Positions 24,310-35,929 of a DNA stretch of 64,000 nucleotides are shown piece by piece. A program made the position numbers and the translations under genes. The stretch is from Sipunculus nudus. Taxonomy: Eukaryota; Annelida; Sipuncula; Golfingiida; Sipunculidae. Positions within the stretch are counted from its first letter, which is position 1. Every line of letters begins with the position of its first letter. The notes beneath the pieces were generated by a model. It worked only from the letters and a program-made list of their open reading frames with translations. It searched no databases and was not told the DNA's origin. The stretch lies in the NCBI GenBank assembly GCA_026874595.1, contig CM049318.1:47846456-47910455 (forward strand), given 5' to 3'.

Positions 24310-25645
24310 CTTCCATAAATCCTTGTAGTCGGGGCAGCAACGGGCAATTTCGCTCCTCTGCTGCCTGAAGTGACAAGATATCTTCATCGAAGCTGAAGTA
24401 GCAATGTCCGTGGCATACATTTGACACGAGGGATATCAGCGTGGTAATGTCAAGATTGATGCGCTTGATAAGAGGCTGCCTCAGTTTGATAAGAGCTATG
24501 GCATTTGTTCCCGCTATTTGTTCACCACCTGTTGACATGCTGGAGGTGCTACTTGATTTGACTGCCAGACTTTCTACTTGACTTTCTTTGAAACTATCAT
24601 CATTTCCAACATAAGCAGTCACACTGGCCTCCTCCACTGTACTTATTCTTGCTAAAGTCTCCTGAGGGTGTAGTAATTCTGTTACACCTTCTGCAGCAAT
24701 CTTTTTATCAGTATCACTGATACTGTCCCTGTGGTCTAAGGCATAATCTGTGACACCAGGATAACACGTTTTATTCTGCCATTTACCTTCTTTATTTCCA
24801 CCAGACAGCAGTCTATTTTTACCAGACCTGCTGCTGTCTTGTCTGGCATACAGTTCAAGGTCAGCTGCTTGACTGCTGGAAAAAGCTGTTTTCTGGTCAT
24901 CTGAAGTGAAATTTCCTGACATACCAATGATTGGTAGCCTACGATCAAATTTTGCAGAGTTCTCACTTGACATCTCAGTTAGAGCCTGAGTATTCACCCT
25001 GGTAGAATATGATTTATTTTTTACTTTTTCATTTCCATGAAACTCAGATGAATCTGCTTTTGTACCAGACAACTTCTTCATTGAATCAACATTTTCGTAT
25101 TTTAAACTGCAATCTGCCTGCATATGTTTGTGTAGCATCTTATTTCCTGAAGAATAATCTTCTGTCTGAGGTGTTATATAATATTCTGTGTGCATTGCCT
25201 GGGCCTGAATCCCTTCTTGCTTTTCTCCTGTATAAATCCCTTGACAAATTAAATTATTCCGTTCTCTTGAAACAACTGTTCTTCCTGCAGGAACACCAGA
25301 GTTGTCTGGTGCCACTTTATTCTGTGTCTCTTGATCAGTACATGTTGAGCCGGGTTCTTTCCTGATATCAGCTGATACAGCACAGTGAGGTAAATTATCA
25401 CCAACAAGATTGCCAGTATTCTCTATGCCATGTCTTGTATTTCTAGAATAAGATGGATGCAGATCACATTCTTTATCTTCATGTGAGGACCCTGAATCAC
25501 AAGACAAGTCCAGCACTGATGCACTCTCAAGTTTTGACACAACATCTGAGTCTACTGGATGAAGGTCTCCTATAACCTGGATTCCGATTGCCTGCAGGGC
25601 TTCTTGTAACGGAGGTGTTACACCATTGAAAAATGCAAACATGAT
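24310..25645 (-). CDS. C7orf25: Internal coding exon C of a C7orf25 (UPF0415/DUF1308) homologue
   Basis: This is a 1336-nt exon, open throughout (445 codons plus 1 nt). It starts in phase 0 after an acceptor (…TTCTTGCAG, AG at 25647-25646) with ATC ATG TTT, and ends in phase 1 before a GTTAGC donor (GT at 24309-24308). The first ~32 residues (IMFAFFNGVTPPLQEALQ…) match, by recall, the start of the second half of vertebrate C7orf25 (IIFAFYNSV…). The last ~58 residues contain RINLDITTLIS, HCYFSF and LPRLQGFMEG, which match the conserved RVNLDITTLIT…LPQLEAFMK block. Between them lie ~350 residues of low-complexity, Ser/Thr-, Asp/Glu-, Gln- and Asn-rich sequence where the human protein has only a short acidic linker. 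The molecular role of the family is not established; its C-terminal region has been described as PIN-like. No stop or frameshift is seen. The TTG codon upstream of the acceptor is intronic and is not a start. Confidence 0.85.
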
Positions 25646-25838
25646 CTGCAAGAATATAATAAACAAATGCAGTGCATTAACACAGAGAGACTAATTTGCT
25701 AACAAAAATTCCCAAATACAAAAATAAAGTGTTTACATCAGTGTACTCAAATTATTAAACTTTTGAAACAATACCCTGCTGTAGTCATGTAAAACAATAA
25801 GTGCAAGTTCAACTTGTTTTAAATAGGAATTAATACAT

Positions 25839-26610
25839 AACAAGGGCACCGCAAAGCAGGAAACCCCCTCTCATGGGAGCTTTATTATACTGGGTGTATT
25901 AAACAGTGTGAAATTGAGGAATTTCTATGTGACCTAGACCTTTGACTCTGTGATGGCAAACTCAATAGGGTTCTTCATCCGTGGGTGGTCCGTATGTGCA
26001 AGATGAAAGGTTTTGGTCAAAGAGTTTGGGTTGAAATTGGTCCACAACCTTTTTTCAGGAAGTGGGTGTGGTGGCCTTGATCTTTAAAACCATGACCTTA
26101 AGATTGATAGGAATCTTCATCTGTGAGTGGGAGAGCCATATGTGCAAGATGAAAGATATTGGTCAAACTCTTTGGCTAAAAATTGGTCAACAAGCTTTTA
26201 CAAGTGGGTCTGATGGCCTTGATGCTTAACCCTGTGACCTCAAAATTAATAGGAACCTTCATCTGTGAATATGTGCAAGATGAAAGGTTTTGGTCAAACG
26301 CTTTGGCTTTAAAAACCTGTTTCAAGAAATGGGTCCATGGGCTTGATCTTTGACCCTGTGACCTCAAATCGATAAGATTCTACATCTGTGGGTGGGTGAG
26401 CCATATGTGCAAGTTGAAAGATTTTGGCCAATCGGTTCAGCTTAAAATGGGTCCACAAGCTTTTCAAGAAATTGTTGCTCTAGTCTTGACCTTTGACCAC
26501 TGACCTCAAAATCGATAGGGTTCATCATCTTGGGGTGGGTGAGCCATATATACAAGATGAAAGGTTTTGGGATTAAAATCAGTCCACAGTACAATTCCAG
26601 ATGGACGAAC
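25839..26610 (+). mobile_element. Type-4 pearl/HINE-like element, 3' end cut by an L1-like element
   Basis: The 5' end AACAAGGGCACCGCAAAGCA plus ATTATACTGGGTGTATTA is shared with 38024. The ~115-bp cores contain TTGA[C/T]CTTTGACCCTGTGACC, TCAAAATCGATAGG, TTCATCTGTGGGTGG and GAGCCATATGTGCAAGATGA. It ends around CAGTCCACAGTACAATTCCAG, then ATGGACGAACA, where L1-like coding sequence begins. Confidence 0.65.
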
Positions 26611-27778
26611 AAAATAGAAAATATGTGGAAAAATGAATGGTATGGTAAAGTGTTTTATTCGCATGGGGAATCTAAAAGTAGGGGAGTAGCTATATTTGTT
26701 AAACATGAATTAGATTTTAACTTGAAGAAAATAATTCACTGCTCTGAAGATGGCAGGATTCTCTTTTTGGATATAAGCATGAAAGACATTAATTAGATAT
26801 AAAATATGTAATTTATATGCACCTAATGACTACCAAAATCAGGTCAAGTTTTATGATTTTCTCCTTAAATTAATAGAGGAAAATACCTGTTCTAGTGACA
26901 ATATAATCTTAGGAGGTGATTTTAATATTGTCCTTGATCATAAATTTAGATAAAAAGGGCAGAACAGAGAAAAAAAAGGATAATGTTTTGAACTATTTTC
27001 ATAATCAGTTAACAAGCAGAGATTTGGTGGACATATGGCGTCTTAGAAATCCATTTAAGAGATCTTTTACTTGGAGACAACCAACATTAAATATAAGTTG
27101 TAGATTAGATTTTTGGCTGATATCAGATCACTTACAGGATTATGTAGAAAATACAGAAATCGTCCCTAACATAAAATCCGACCACTCAGCAGTTACTTTG
27201 ACAATGTAAGAGTTCGATAATAAAATCGTGTATGGAAGAGGTCTTTGGAAATTGAATTCTGCTATATAATGAGGATTTTGTTAAAGAATTTAAAGAAAAC
27301 TGGCAATTATGGTTTACAGAAAATACTTGGCTAGGGCAAAATGGGAATATTGAAATATAAAATTATACTTTTTTGTATCAGGTATTCCAAACGGGATAAA
27401 AGAGTAAGAGATGAAAAAGAAACACAATACCGCACTAAATTGACCGAATTATATGATCATCTGGATAACTGCACTGACATCGAAATACATAACGCACTTA
27501 GGAATGAAATACATTCTTTTAAACTTCAAATAGCAGAAATAGAAGATTATAAAGTTGAGGTTTTGATTTTAAGATCCAAAGAACGTAGGTTTGAATAAGG
27601 GAAAAAAGTAATAAATATTTTTTAAAATTAAGAGAAAACTAAGGTGAATAAAAAGAATATAAATAAACTTCAAAGAGAAGATAACACATATACTACAAAT
27701 AGTAAAGAAATATTGAATATGGAAAAGTCATATTATGATAATTAATATGCTTGTAAAACCTTTAAATCACACAGAGAA
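26611..27778 (+). pseudogene. L1/Tx1-like retrotransposon, endonuclease to linker fragment
   Basis: The translation shows an apurinic-type endonuclease broken by frameshifts: IENMWKNEWYGKVFYSHG, SRGVAIFVKHELDF, VNLYAPNDYQ-like residues across a frameshift, GGDFN (26912-26926), RLDFWLISDHL (~27100-27132) and SDHSAV (~27176-27193). Next comes a charged linker, RDKRVRDEKETQYRTKLTEL. The N-terminal catalytic part of the endonuclease is missing, and the fragment stops at 27778, before the reverse transcriptase. Several stops make it non-functional. Orientation is opposite to the host gene. Confidence 0.75.
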
Positions 27779-28919
27779 ACTAGAATACGGGTAGTCAACA
27801 AGCGACTACGTGTATCCGCCAAAATCAGAGTAGGACGGGTGAAGTGAGGCATTAATTGAGTGGCAAGGGGAGTTACATGTGTTACATATTAAAATGCATG
27901 TCTGCAGAGTAAATGTGAATGAAGGTGGCGCCACCTGTTATTTGAATTAGAAACTATCCAAGATGTATACACATGCAAAATTTCAGGTGGAAAAGTCAAA
28001 CCACTGCAGGGAAATAAGTGATTTTATCCCACAGCAGACAAACAGATGGACGCTGTGCAAAAATGGCTGCAGGTGGCGCCACCATTTTTGTGTATGTTAT
28101 AAAACTATCCAAGGGCTGCATTTGTGTAAAAATTTTTTCCTGATTGGTCAAACAAGTCCGGAGATAAAGGCAAGGATGTCTACAGCATGAACGTGAATGT
28201 AGGTGGTGCCACCTGTCATAAAATCGAGAAGGCTGTCCAGAAGTATAAACCTGCAAAATTTCAGGTGGATAAGTCAAACCACTGCTGAGATATGAATGAT
28301 TTTATCCCAAGGCAGATGAACAGATGGATGCTGTGCATAAATGGTTGCAGGTGGCACCACCAGTTTTGCCTATGATGAAGAGCTATGGGAGATCTATACA
28401 CATGCAAAATTTTGGCAGAATCGGTCAAACGGTTCCAGAGATATGAGCTTGGATGTCTGCAGAGTAAACGTGAATGTAGGTGGCGCCACCTGTCATAAAA
28501 TCAAGAAAGCTGTCCAGGATGTATAAACCTCAAAATTTCAGGTGGATAAGTCAAACCACTGCTGAGATATAAGTGATATTATCCCAAGGCAGATGAACAG
28601 ATGGACACTGTGCAAAAATGGTTGCGGGTGTTGCCACCATTTTTAGTGTATGTTATAAAGCTATCAAAGGGCTACATTTGTGCAAAATTTTTAGCCTGAT
28701 CGGTCAAAACGGTTCCCAAGATATGCGGGTTTATGTGTGGAAACAGATGCACAAATGGACGCTTGGCAGTGAGGAAAGTTCAGAGGTCAACCAAAAATGA
28801 GGGCACAGCAGTTCATATGTGACTTGATGATAAACCTGATTCGCTTAAAATGCAAACCAAGTTTTTTCAAACAGTTAATGATATAGTTCCAATAATCTGG
28901 GAATTCTGCATCTAAACAT
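27779..28919 (+). mobile_element. Type-3 pearl/HINE-like element between the L1-like halves
   Basis: It starts CTAGAATACGGGTAGTCAAC then AAGCGACTAC (TAGTC…GACTA hairpin). Its cores have the palindrome GGTGGCGCCACC (27926, 28071, 28478) or near forms (28200, 28348), spaced ~130-147 bp, alternating with ATGCAAAATTTCAGGTGG and GTCAAACCACTGC. The 3' end is not clear; it fades out near 28850. Confidence 0.6.
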
Positions 28920-28974
28920 TGTGTCTAGACGTCTAGACACAGCGGTTAGACGTCTAGACACATTGTCTAGACAT
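28920..28974. repeat. Cluster of GTCTAGAC palindromes, including a perfect 22-bp palindrome
   Basis: 28920-28941 is a perfect palindrome whose left half is TGTGTCTAGAC. It is followed by TTAGACGTCTAGACACA and TTGTCTAGACA. Four TCTAGA-type units fall in 55 bp, then a C8 run. They are not part of a recognised family. Confidence 0.85.
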
Positions 28975-29771
28975 CCCCCCCCCAGCCAGGTCAGTTGCCA
29001 TGGTGATGTCTGGACCCCACCTGTTTGTACTGAGTGACCTCTTGACTTGGCTGCTGAAACTCAGCAAGTTGTCAAATCTGTTTTCAAATACAGAAAGCCT
29101 TTTTCAATTGGCTACAATGCTTTTTTAAAGCTGTATTTACCCAATATATTCTTATAAAACTGGCGGAACCCTACCATAGAATAATTCTTGTAAAGTTTAA
29201 ACCAATCAGCTTAAAAGTTTCATCATAAATCAGTGTATAAGCTTGAAGAGTTTAAAACTACATTTTCGCTTGGAAAAAACACATTAATGTAGGTGGTGCC
29301 ACCAATACCTAAAAATCAGACATGACATATGTGACAAACATTGGTATAAAATTTGGTAATTATACCTCTAGCCATTTCTGAGATTTTAAGTTTAGTATGC
29401 TTTTTTGCATAGATGACTATGTTCAACTTCCTGTGACTCGGCCAAAAATCTCTGAACTGGAACCATTCGAACAAACTTGAGAGAGATTGTTCCAAGGAAC
29501 ATTTCTGTGAAATATTGGACAATTTGGCTGGACAGTTTCGGAGAAGAAGATTTATAAAGGTTTTTCAGCTTTTTCTCTATAAAATCTAAATTAATGCAGA
29601 TACCCAATAATAAGCTCCAGGGCACCAAGTTTCACATGTGACTAATTCTTACATGTAATTTGGAGCTGCTAGCTCCCACGGTTTCTGACTTACAGCCATG
29701 GACGGCGGAAAGCCAGCCCTGGAGGGCGGACGGCTGACGACGGACGCATAAGCTCACAGGTTTGCTAAAAA
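28975..29771 (+). mobile_element. Type-2 element, 3' portion
   Basis: It contains type-2 interior landmarks (GAGTGACCTCTTGACTTGGC, TTGAGAGAGATTGTTCCAAG, GGAGAAGAAGATTTATAAAG) and a GGTGGTGCCACC core. It ends with a GGACGG-type microsatellite (29700-29745), then GCATAAGCTCACAGGTTTGC and TAAAAA. The 5' end is missing. Confidence 0.62.
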
Positions 29772-30742
29772 TTATATGCTTGGATAATTCATACATTGGA
29801 ATATTATAAGTCTGATGGTACAATACATATAGTATAACCAACATTTCAAAATAGATGGAAAGGGATTCTTTTGGAATAAATTTGAGGAGGTACACATAAA
29901 TACTCCAGTAGATTTATGGTATAATAATGGAGATCTCATTCCCTTTGAATATTGGGTAAATAAAGGTCTCTCTCTTAACTTATTTTTACAATGGTGAGCT
30001 CTCATGACAATGTGTAAAACATTTAAGACAGTAGGAGATACTCACAAGAAGCCAGAGAGAGATGTGTTTATTTTCAGAAATAAAGAATATCATTTATCTG
30101 AGGTTAACACAAATAGAGTGTATAGATGTTTAGTAGAGGGAGCAATCCCTGATTTAGAAATTAAACCTCGGATTGTTAAATATATAGACGGAGTAGATGA
30201 CCTGGACAGATACTATATGTTATCAAGAAGCATTATGTATGATACAAAGTCCTTTGTGTTTCATTACAAGTTTCTAAATGATTTGTTGGTAAATAACTAT
30301 TGGCTAAAGAAATGGAAGATCTGTGATAACGATTTGTGTACCTGTTGTAAATTAGAAACTGAAAACTTGAATCACATGTACTGGGCATGTTATGAAGTGA
30401 AGACTTTTTGGACTCTGTCAAAAGTTGGTGTGGTGAATATGGTATTGATTTAAGGTAAGAGAAAAGGAATATTTATCTTGGAATGCTTGATGTAGAACCA
30501 GTGTATAATATAATATTATTTTTAGCAAAACAATATATTTACTCATGTAGACAGAATCAGGATAGTAAACTAGAGGTGATAGCTTTTAAAAATTTTGTGT
30601 AATGTAACACAAAATTGAGTTCAACATCTTTAGAAAGAAAAACAAGTGTACTTTGTTTGTAAACAAATGGCACCCGATGGAAAACCTGTGAAAATATATA
30701 TTTTTTATTTGTGTGGAACAATAAAAATTCATTAAAAAAAAA
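29772..30742 (+). pseudogene. L1/Tx1-like retrotransposon, C-terminal fragment with poly(A)
   Basis: The translation includes NTPVDLWYNNGDLIPFEYWV (~29902-29960) and then a 149-codon frame (30004-30453) with FVFHYKFLNDLLVNNYWLKK and a C-x2-C-x8-H-x4-C knuckle (residues 112-129, CTCCKLETENLNHMYWAC). These are typical of the C-terminus of L1-type ORF2 proteins. A 3' UTR follows and ends in an A-rich tail at ~30732-30742. The reverse-transcriptase domain that should precede it is absent. It pairs in order and strand with the 26.6-27.8 kb fragment. Confidence 0.75.
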
Positions 30743-30771
30743 AGTCTTGTGTACAAGATTATTTTTCTTAC

Positions 30772-30866
30772 CTGGGGTGTGACAAAGTTGAATGGATTCT
30801 CCAGAGCAGAACACTGATACTGGTCTGCTTGGTCCATGATACTCTTTTCCCCAAATTGTCCACTGC
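30772..30866 (-). CDS. C7orf25: Internal coding exon B of the C7orf25 homologue
   Basis: This 95-nt exon begins in phase 1 (the two bases GC complete a Gly codon) after an acceptor TTGAAG (AG at 30868-30867). It ends in phase 0 before a consensus GTAAGA donor (GT at 30771-30770). It encodes 31 residues, SGQFGEKSIMDQADQYQCSA followed by LENPFNFVTPQ. These align without gaps to the human segment that begins [20 protein letters not shown]. Both splice phases agree with exons A and C, so the three exons join without a frame change. A second AG four bases further in would break the phase, and this decides the acceptor. The donor lies only ~29 nt from the poly(A) end of an L1-like retrotransposon fragment on the opposite strand. 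Confidence 0.85.
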
Positions 30867-32355
30867 CTTCAATAATAATAAAAATAATATATTTAAAGAA
30901 GTATTCTCTGGCTGCATTAAAAAATCAGCTGTACCCATCATGTGCATTTTTTTTATCTTATTTAGTTCATATCCTCTAGTAAACCTTGCATCTGAAATAT
31001 TATTCATGACAATTCAACCTGAATGCTATTTTCATAACCTGGTATGATAACCGGATAAGTGGTTTCAGTTTAATACGTCCTCATTTTCAACGCTTATTTC
31101 GTCATTTTCAAGTGTGTTTTAATAAGACATGACATAGCTTAGCTTATCCCGAGGTGCTGATTTGTGTGTAAACAAGGCCTAATGCAAACCTTTGCAATGG
31201 GAAATACATCAGGTATAATGCTTCCTTGCTGAACAATTACTTTTTAAGTACGTGTGACATGTATATGTACAAAGCAAGCACTGAACATTTTGAACCCAAG
31301 TACATGCATCAATTACACAAACGTCACTGCGGAAATACTGGCATGGGAGCACACAACAGAAAAATGAAAGGTGGCACCACTCGTCTTGTGTATGAGAAAG
31401 CCATCAAAGATGTATGGACATGCAAATTTTCAAGCCGAAACTTCAAACCACTCTTCAGCTATGTGCACAGATCGATGCATAAAACATTTGTTTGTGGCAC
31501 AACAAATGTTGCATACAACAAAACTATCCGAGAAGTATCAACATATATAATTTCAAGCTGATATGTCAAATCACTCCTGAGGAACAAGCACTAGCATACA
31601 CTGCAAAAATAATTGTAGGTGGTGCCACCAGTCTTGCCTACAACAAAGCTAACTGAGATGTAACATATGGCCAATATCAGGCTGATAAATCAAATCCCTC
31701 CTAAAACAAGGGACACATGGATCACTGTGCTCAGCTGAAGTCGACCTTAAAGGGGGGGAGTTGGTTGGGGGGAGAGTTTAGTTGATATGAGAATAACTGT
31801 GCACCTGTCACAGCAGGGCATCTCCCCCAGTGAACTGTGAAAAATCTGGAACCCTATCATAGCTGACTTCCAGTGACCAGGAGTGGGCCACCTGCATCTG
31901 GACAAAGCAAATGACTACAATAGAGTGTCAAGAAAAAATTCAACAACTAGCCTAATTTTCAAGCTTTTATTTTCAAATTTCAGATTTAAACAAATTAAAT
32001 ATTATGTTTACATGCTGTGAAAATTAAAACAACAGTACTCACAAGAAAAAAAAACCTGCAATGGTCAAAGTTAGGCAAAATTTAAGGTACTAATTTTATT
32101 TTTATGCTAATAACTTAAAACATTTTAAAAATTCAGATCTTATTTTGGGTATCCAATTGAATCTTAATTAACAAAGTTATATACTTGGAAATAAGTCTCC
32201 AGATTCAAAAATTTTTAAGTGAGTAAATATTTTTCATGATTTTTTAAAAGTTCATTATGTTTTGGCCTGTAACTTAAAGAAATTACACTAAACTGACTTA
32301 ATTTCTGGCATGTATTTAGGAAATATATAGGAGAATACTTCTGGTAAATATTAAG

Positions 32356-34970
32356 AACAAGGCCTACAGGCCTAATGCAAACCTGTGCAATGAGATTACA
32401 CCAGGTATAATGCTTCAATGCTGGACCAGTACTTTTCAAGAACATGTGTAACATGTATATGAACAATGCAAGTACTAAACACTTAGAACAAGAAACAATG
32501 AAACAAACATCACTGCTTCAATTCTGGCATGGGTGCACACAACACAAAAACTAGAATATGGGTAGTCAACAAGCGACTATGTGTATCTGCCAAAATCAGA
32601 GTAGGAAAGGTGAAGTGAGGCATGGATTGAGTGGCAAGGGGAAATAGAGTGAGGTGTGTTGCATAATAGCCTGGATGTCTGCAGCCGATATGTGTATGTA
32701 GGTTGCGCCTTCTACCCCAATTCCAGAAAGCTGTCCAAGATGTATAAACATGCAAAATTTTAGGCAGATAAGTCAAACCACTACTGAGATATGAGTGATT
32801 TTAGCCCATGGCAGAAAAACAGACGGGTGCTATGCAAAAATGGTGGCAGGTGGCACCACCAATTTTGTGTATGATTAAGAGCTATGTGAGATCTATACAC
32901 ATGCAAAATTTCAGGGGGATATGGCAAACCAGTCCTGAGATATAAGCCTGAATGTCTGCAGCATATACATAAATGTAGGTGGCGCCACCTGCCACAAAAT
33001 CCAGAAAGCTATCCAAGATGTATAAACCTGCAAAATTTAAAACAGATATGTCAAACCACTGCCGAGATATGAGTGATTATATGCCAAGGCAAACAAATAG
33101 ACGGATGCTGTGCAAAAATGATTGCAGGTGGCACCACCTGTTTTGCGTATTATTAAGAGCTATGTGAAATCTATAAACATGCAAAATTTTTGCCAAGTCT
33201 AATGGTTCCTGAGATATGAGCTTGAATGTCTGCAGCGTAAATTTGAATGTAGGTGGCGCCAACTGTCATAAAACAAGAAAGCTGTCAAGGATGTATAAAC
33301 CTGCAAAATATCAGGTGGATAAGTGAAACCACTGCTGAGATATGAGTGATTTATCCCGATGCACATGAACAGATGGATGCTGTGCAAAAACGGTTACAGG
33401 TGGCACCACCAGTTTTGCGTATGATAAAGAGCTATGGGAGATCTATAAACATGCACATTTTGGCCCAACTGGACAAACGGTTCCCGAGATATGAGCTTGG
33501 ATGTTTGTATCTAAAACGTGAATGTAGGTGGAGCCACCTGTCATGAAATCAAGAAAGCTGACCAGGATGTATACACATGCAAAATTTCAGGTGGGTTAGT
33601 CCAACCAATGCAGAGATATATGTGTTTTTACCCTAAGGCAGATGAACAGTTGGACACTGTGCAATGATTCTTGCAGGTGGCGCCACCATTTTTAGTGTAT
33701 GTTATAAAGCTTTCCAAGGGCTACATTTGTGCAAAATTTTTAGCCTTATCAGTCAAACGGTTCCCGAGATATGTGGGTTTATGTGTGGAAAAAGACGCAC
33801 AAATGGACGCTGGACAAAGAGGAAAGGTCAGAGGTCAACCAAAAATGAGGGTGCAGCAGTTCAAATGTGACCGATCATAATTCCGAATTTTAAAAATTCT
33901 ACCCAGTGGTTATGAAGGAGTCTCCCCGGAATCCTTTATGGTAAAATGACTCAATTCAATCTCCATAATTCAGCCAAAAATCATTCATGTGGAACCACTA
34001 ATGACAATTATTTTAAGAATTTATGTAGGGATTATTCTTGTAAAATATTTAACAAACTGGCCTCAGTGGCATCAGTGGAAAAATGTTTCGCAAGTTTATA
34101 ACTCATATAGGAAGATACAGCAAACTGGTTTAGTTCAGCTTCCTGTAACTCAGCCAAAAAGCACTGAATCAAAACCATTTGAACAAACTTGAATTATCAA
34201 CATCTGAGGATAATTAATGTGTGAGATTTAGAATTTAGCCCTGTCGTTTTTGATAAGAAGATCTTTGTAGCCACTGAACTAAAATGGGCTGTTATGGCAT
34301 ATGACTAAATTCAGCTTCCTATAACTTAGCCAAAAGTCACTGAAAAGAGACCATTTGAACAAGCTTCAGAAAGCTCTACCCTAGGATCATTTCTGTGCGA
34401 TATTAAACATTTTGGCCATATGGTTTCAGAGAAGAAGTTTTTGGAGCCCTCAGTGTGATACAGGCACTAATGACCCCATAACAAAAAAGGCCGATGCAGG
34501 TGGCGCCACCAATACCTCAATTTCAGATATGACCTATGTGACCAACATTGGCATAAAATTTGGTGATGATAGCTCCAGCCGTTTCTGAGATTGTAATTAT
34601 AATATGCTTTTTTGCACAGTTAACAAAGTTCAGCCTCCTGTAACTCAGCCAAATATCTCTCCGAACTGGAACCATTCGAATAAACTTGAGAAAGATTGGT
34701 TCAGGGATCATTTCTATTGGACAATTTGGCTGGACAGTTTCGGAGAAGAAGATTTTTAAAGCTTTTTTAGCTTTTTGCCTATAAAACCTAAGAAAATGCA
34801 GTTAGAAAAAAAATAAACAAAATCCGATATAGTTTTTTGGATGACTGACAACTTGCAAAAAATTTGGTGATGCTAGCTCCTGCCGTTTTTGAGATAGCTA
34901 TGGTTAACATACAGACGACACACGACGCACGACGCCGCACCATCGTATAAGCTCACAGGTTCGCTAAAAA
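32356..34970 (+). mobile_element. Type-2 element nested inside the type-1 element
   Basis: The 5' end is AACAAGGCCTACAGGCCTAA plus GC[A]AACCTGTGC. The 3' end has CACGACGCACGACGCC, then CACAGGTTCGC at 34954-34964 and TAAAAA; that 11-mer is the exact complement of the GCGAACCTGTG start motif. Type-2 interior is present from ~33940, while 32549-33935 is type-3 material. Confidence 0.68.
32549..33935 (+). mobile_element. Type-3 element within the nested type-2 element
   Basis: It begins CTAGAATATGGGTAGTCAAC then AAGCGACTA. Roughly ten ~130-bp cores include GGTGGCGCCACC (32978, 33677) and GGTGGCACCACC (32849, 33128, 33400). The 3' part is AGGTCAACCAAAAATGAGGG and GCAGCAGTTCAAATGTGACC. The flanking type-2 sequence is not directly contiguous across it, so insertion was accompanied by loss or exchange. 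Confidence 0.6.
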
Positions 34971-35889
34971 CAGATTATGGTTTGATATAAGCAATCCTGA
35001 AGTATGATAATAGGTTTTTAATGGAAATTTGAGGTTTTCCCTAAATGTTTCAAAGAAACAAAGTCACAGTGACCCAATTTTCAGTATGGTAGGAGATTTT
35101 GGAGACATCTAACAATATGCTGAATTTTGGATTTGTAGGTCTAATGGTTTCAAAATGTGCCAGTGTAACAGTGCAACAGACGGATGGACAGAGGGTATAA
35201 TGGACAGAGGGATGGATGACGGACACTGGACCACAACTTTAGCTCAGATGACTTATAATCAGCTAAGCCTAAAAATAAGCAGGGACATAAACTGTGTGAA
35301 ATATAGTAGGTGGCACCACCAGTCTTGTATACCACAGAGCTATCCGATATGTATAAAAATGCACAATTTCAGGCTAATGTATCAAATCCTTCCTGAGAAA
35401 TAAACAGGGACAAACACTGCAAATGTCATTGTGCGTGGCAACACTAGTCTTGTGTAAGAGAAAGCCATCAAAGATGCATGGACAAGTTAAAATATCAAAA
35501 TATTACCAATACATCAAACTTAATTCTCATGATCAGGTGCACTGGGCAGTCTGCCAAAGCTATAAATAGAATGCAGCTACTTCCCTGAGTGAACTCTTGA
35601 CCCGTACTAGCTGCACTAAATAAACTCTTGACCTGTTGCATAATCTGCCACAGTTGGCAGTCTGCCAAAGCTATAAATAGATCCAGACTGACCTTTGGCC
35701 TGTTGAAAAATCTATAATACTTGGCAGTCTGCCAAGCTGTTAATAGATACAGAGATAATCTTGGCCTGTTGGTAAATCTATTTACATATACTGAAAGACT
35801 TTGGCTATAATGCTTTTTTTCAAGCTGACATATCCATAAGACTGTTTAATCAAAATGTTTAGAATAATAAAGGTTTGAGTCCTTTCATT

Positions 35890-35929
35890 GTTAAGGGTCC
35901 AATAATTCTGTTAAGGGTCCAATAATTCT
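35890..35929 (+). repeat. 20-bp perfect tandem duplication
   Basis: GTTAAGGGTCCAATAATTCT occurs twice head to tail inside type-2 interior sequence. The copies at ~7090 and ~170 have one unit. Confidence 0.85.

Larger units (their letters stand above)
25646..30771 (-). other. Intron between exons B and C of the C7orf25 homologue
   Basis: This 5126-bp phase-0 intron runs from GTAAGA at 30771 to TTGCAG at 25646. It is almost entirely mobile DNA: a type-4 pearl-like element (25.84-26.6 kb), the two parts of a plus-strand L1-like element (26.6-27.8 and 29.8-30.7 kb), and type-3 and type-2 repeat material between those parts. About 190 bp next to exon C is not assigned to a repeat. Confidence 0.8.
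31705..35275 (+). mobile_element. Type-1 element nested in the type-2 host, itself interrupted
   Basis: The 5' end is AACAAGGGACACATGGATCA with GCTCAGCTGA. Its interior (31930-32355) matches 1430-1860 and is broken after GGTAAATATTAAG. It resumes at 34971 with CAGATTATGGTTTGATATAA. Intact copies at ~1850 and ~22378 read through this point. The 3' end has a GGACAGAGGG microsatellite and CTCAGATGACTTATAATCAG, then CTAAGCCTAAAAA. Confidence 0.68.

Noticed and set aside
25009-25365. 118-codon plus-strand frame
   Set aside because: It is the antisense shadow of exon C.
27926-28800. The ~130-bp palindrome-bearing arrays as a CRISPR array
   Set aside because: Repeats and intervening sequence are both conserved between units, units diverge gradually, and the genome is eukaryotic; this is transposon core repetition.
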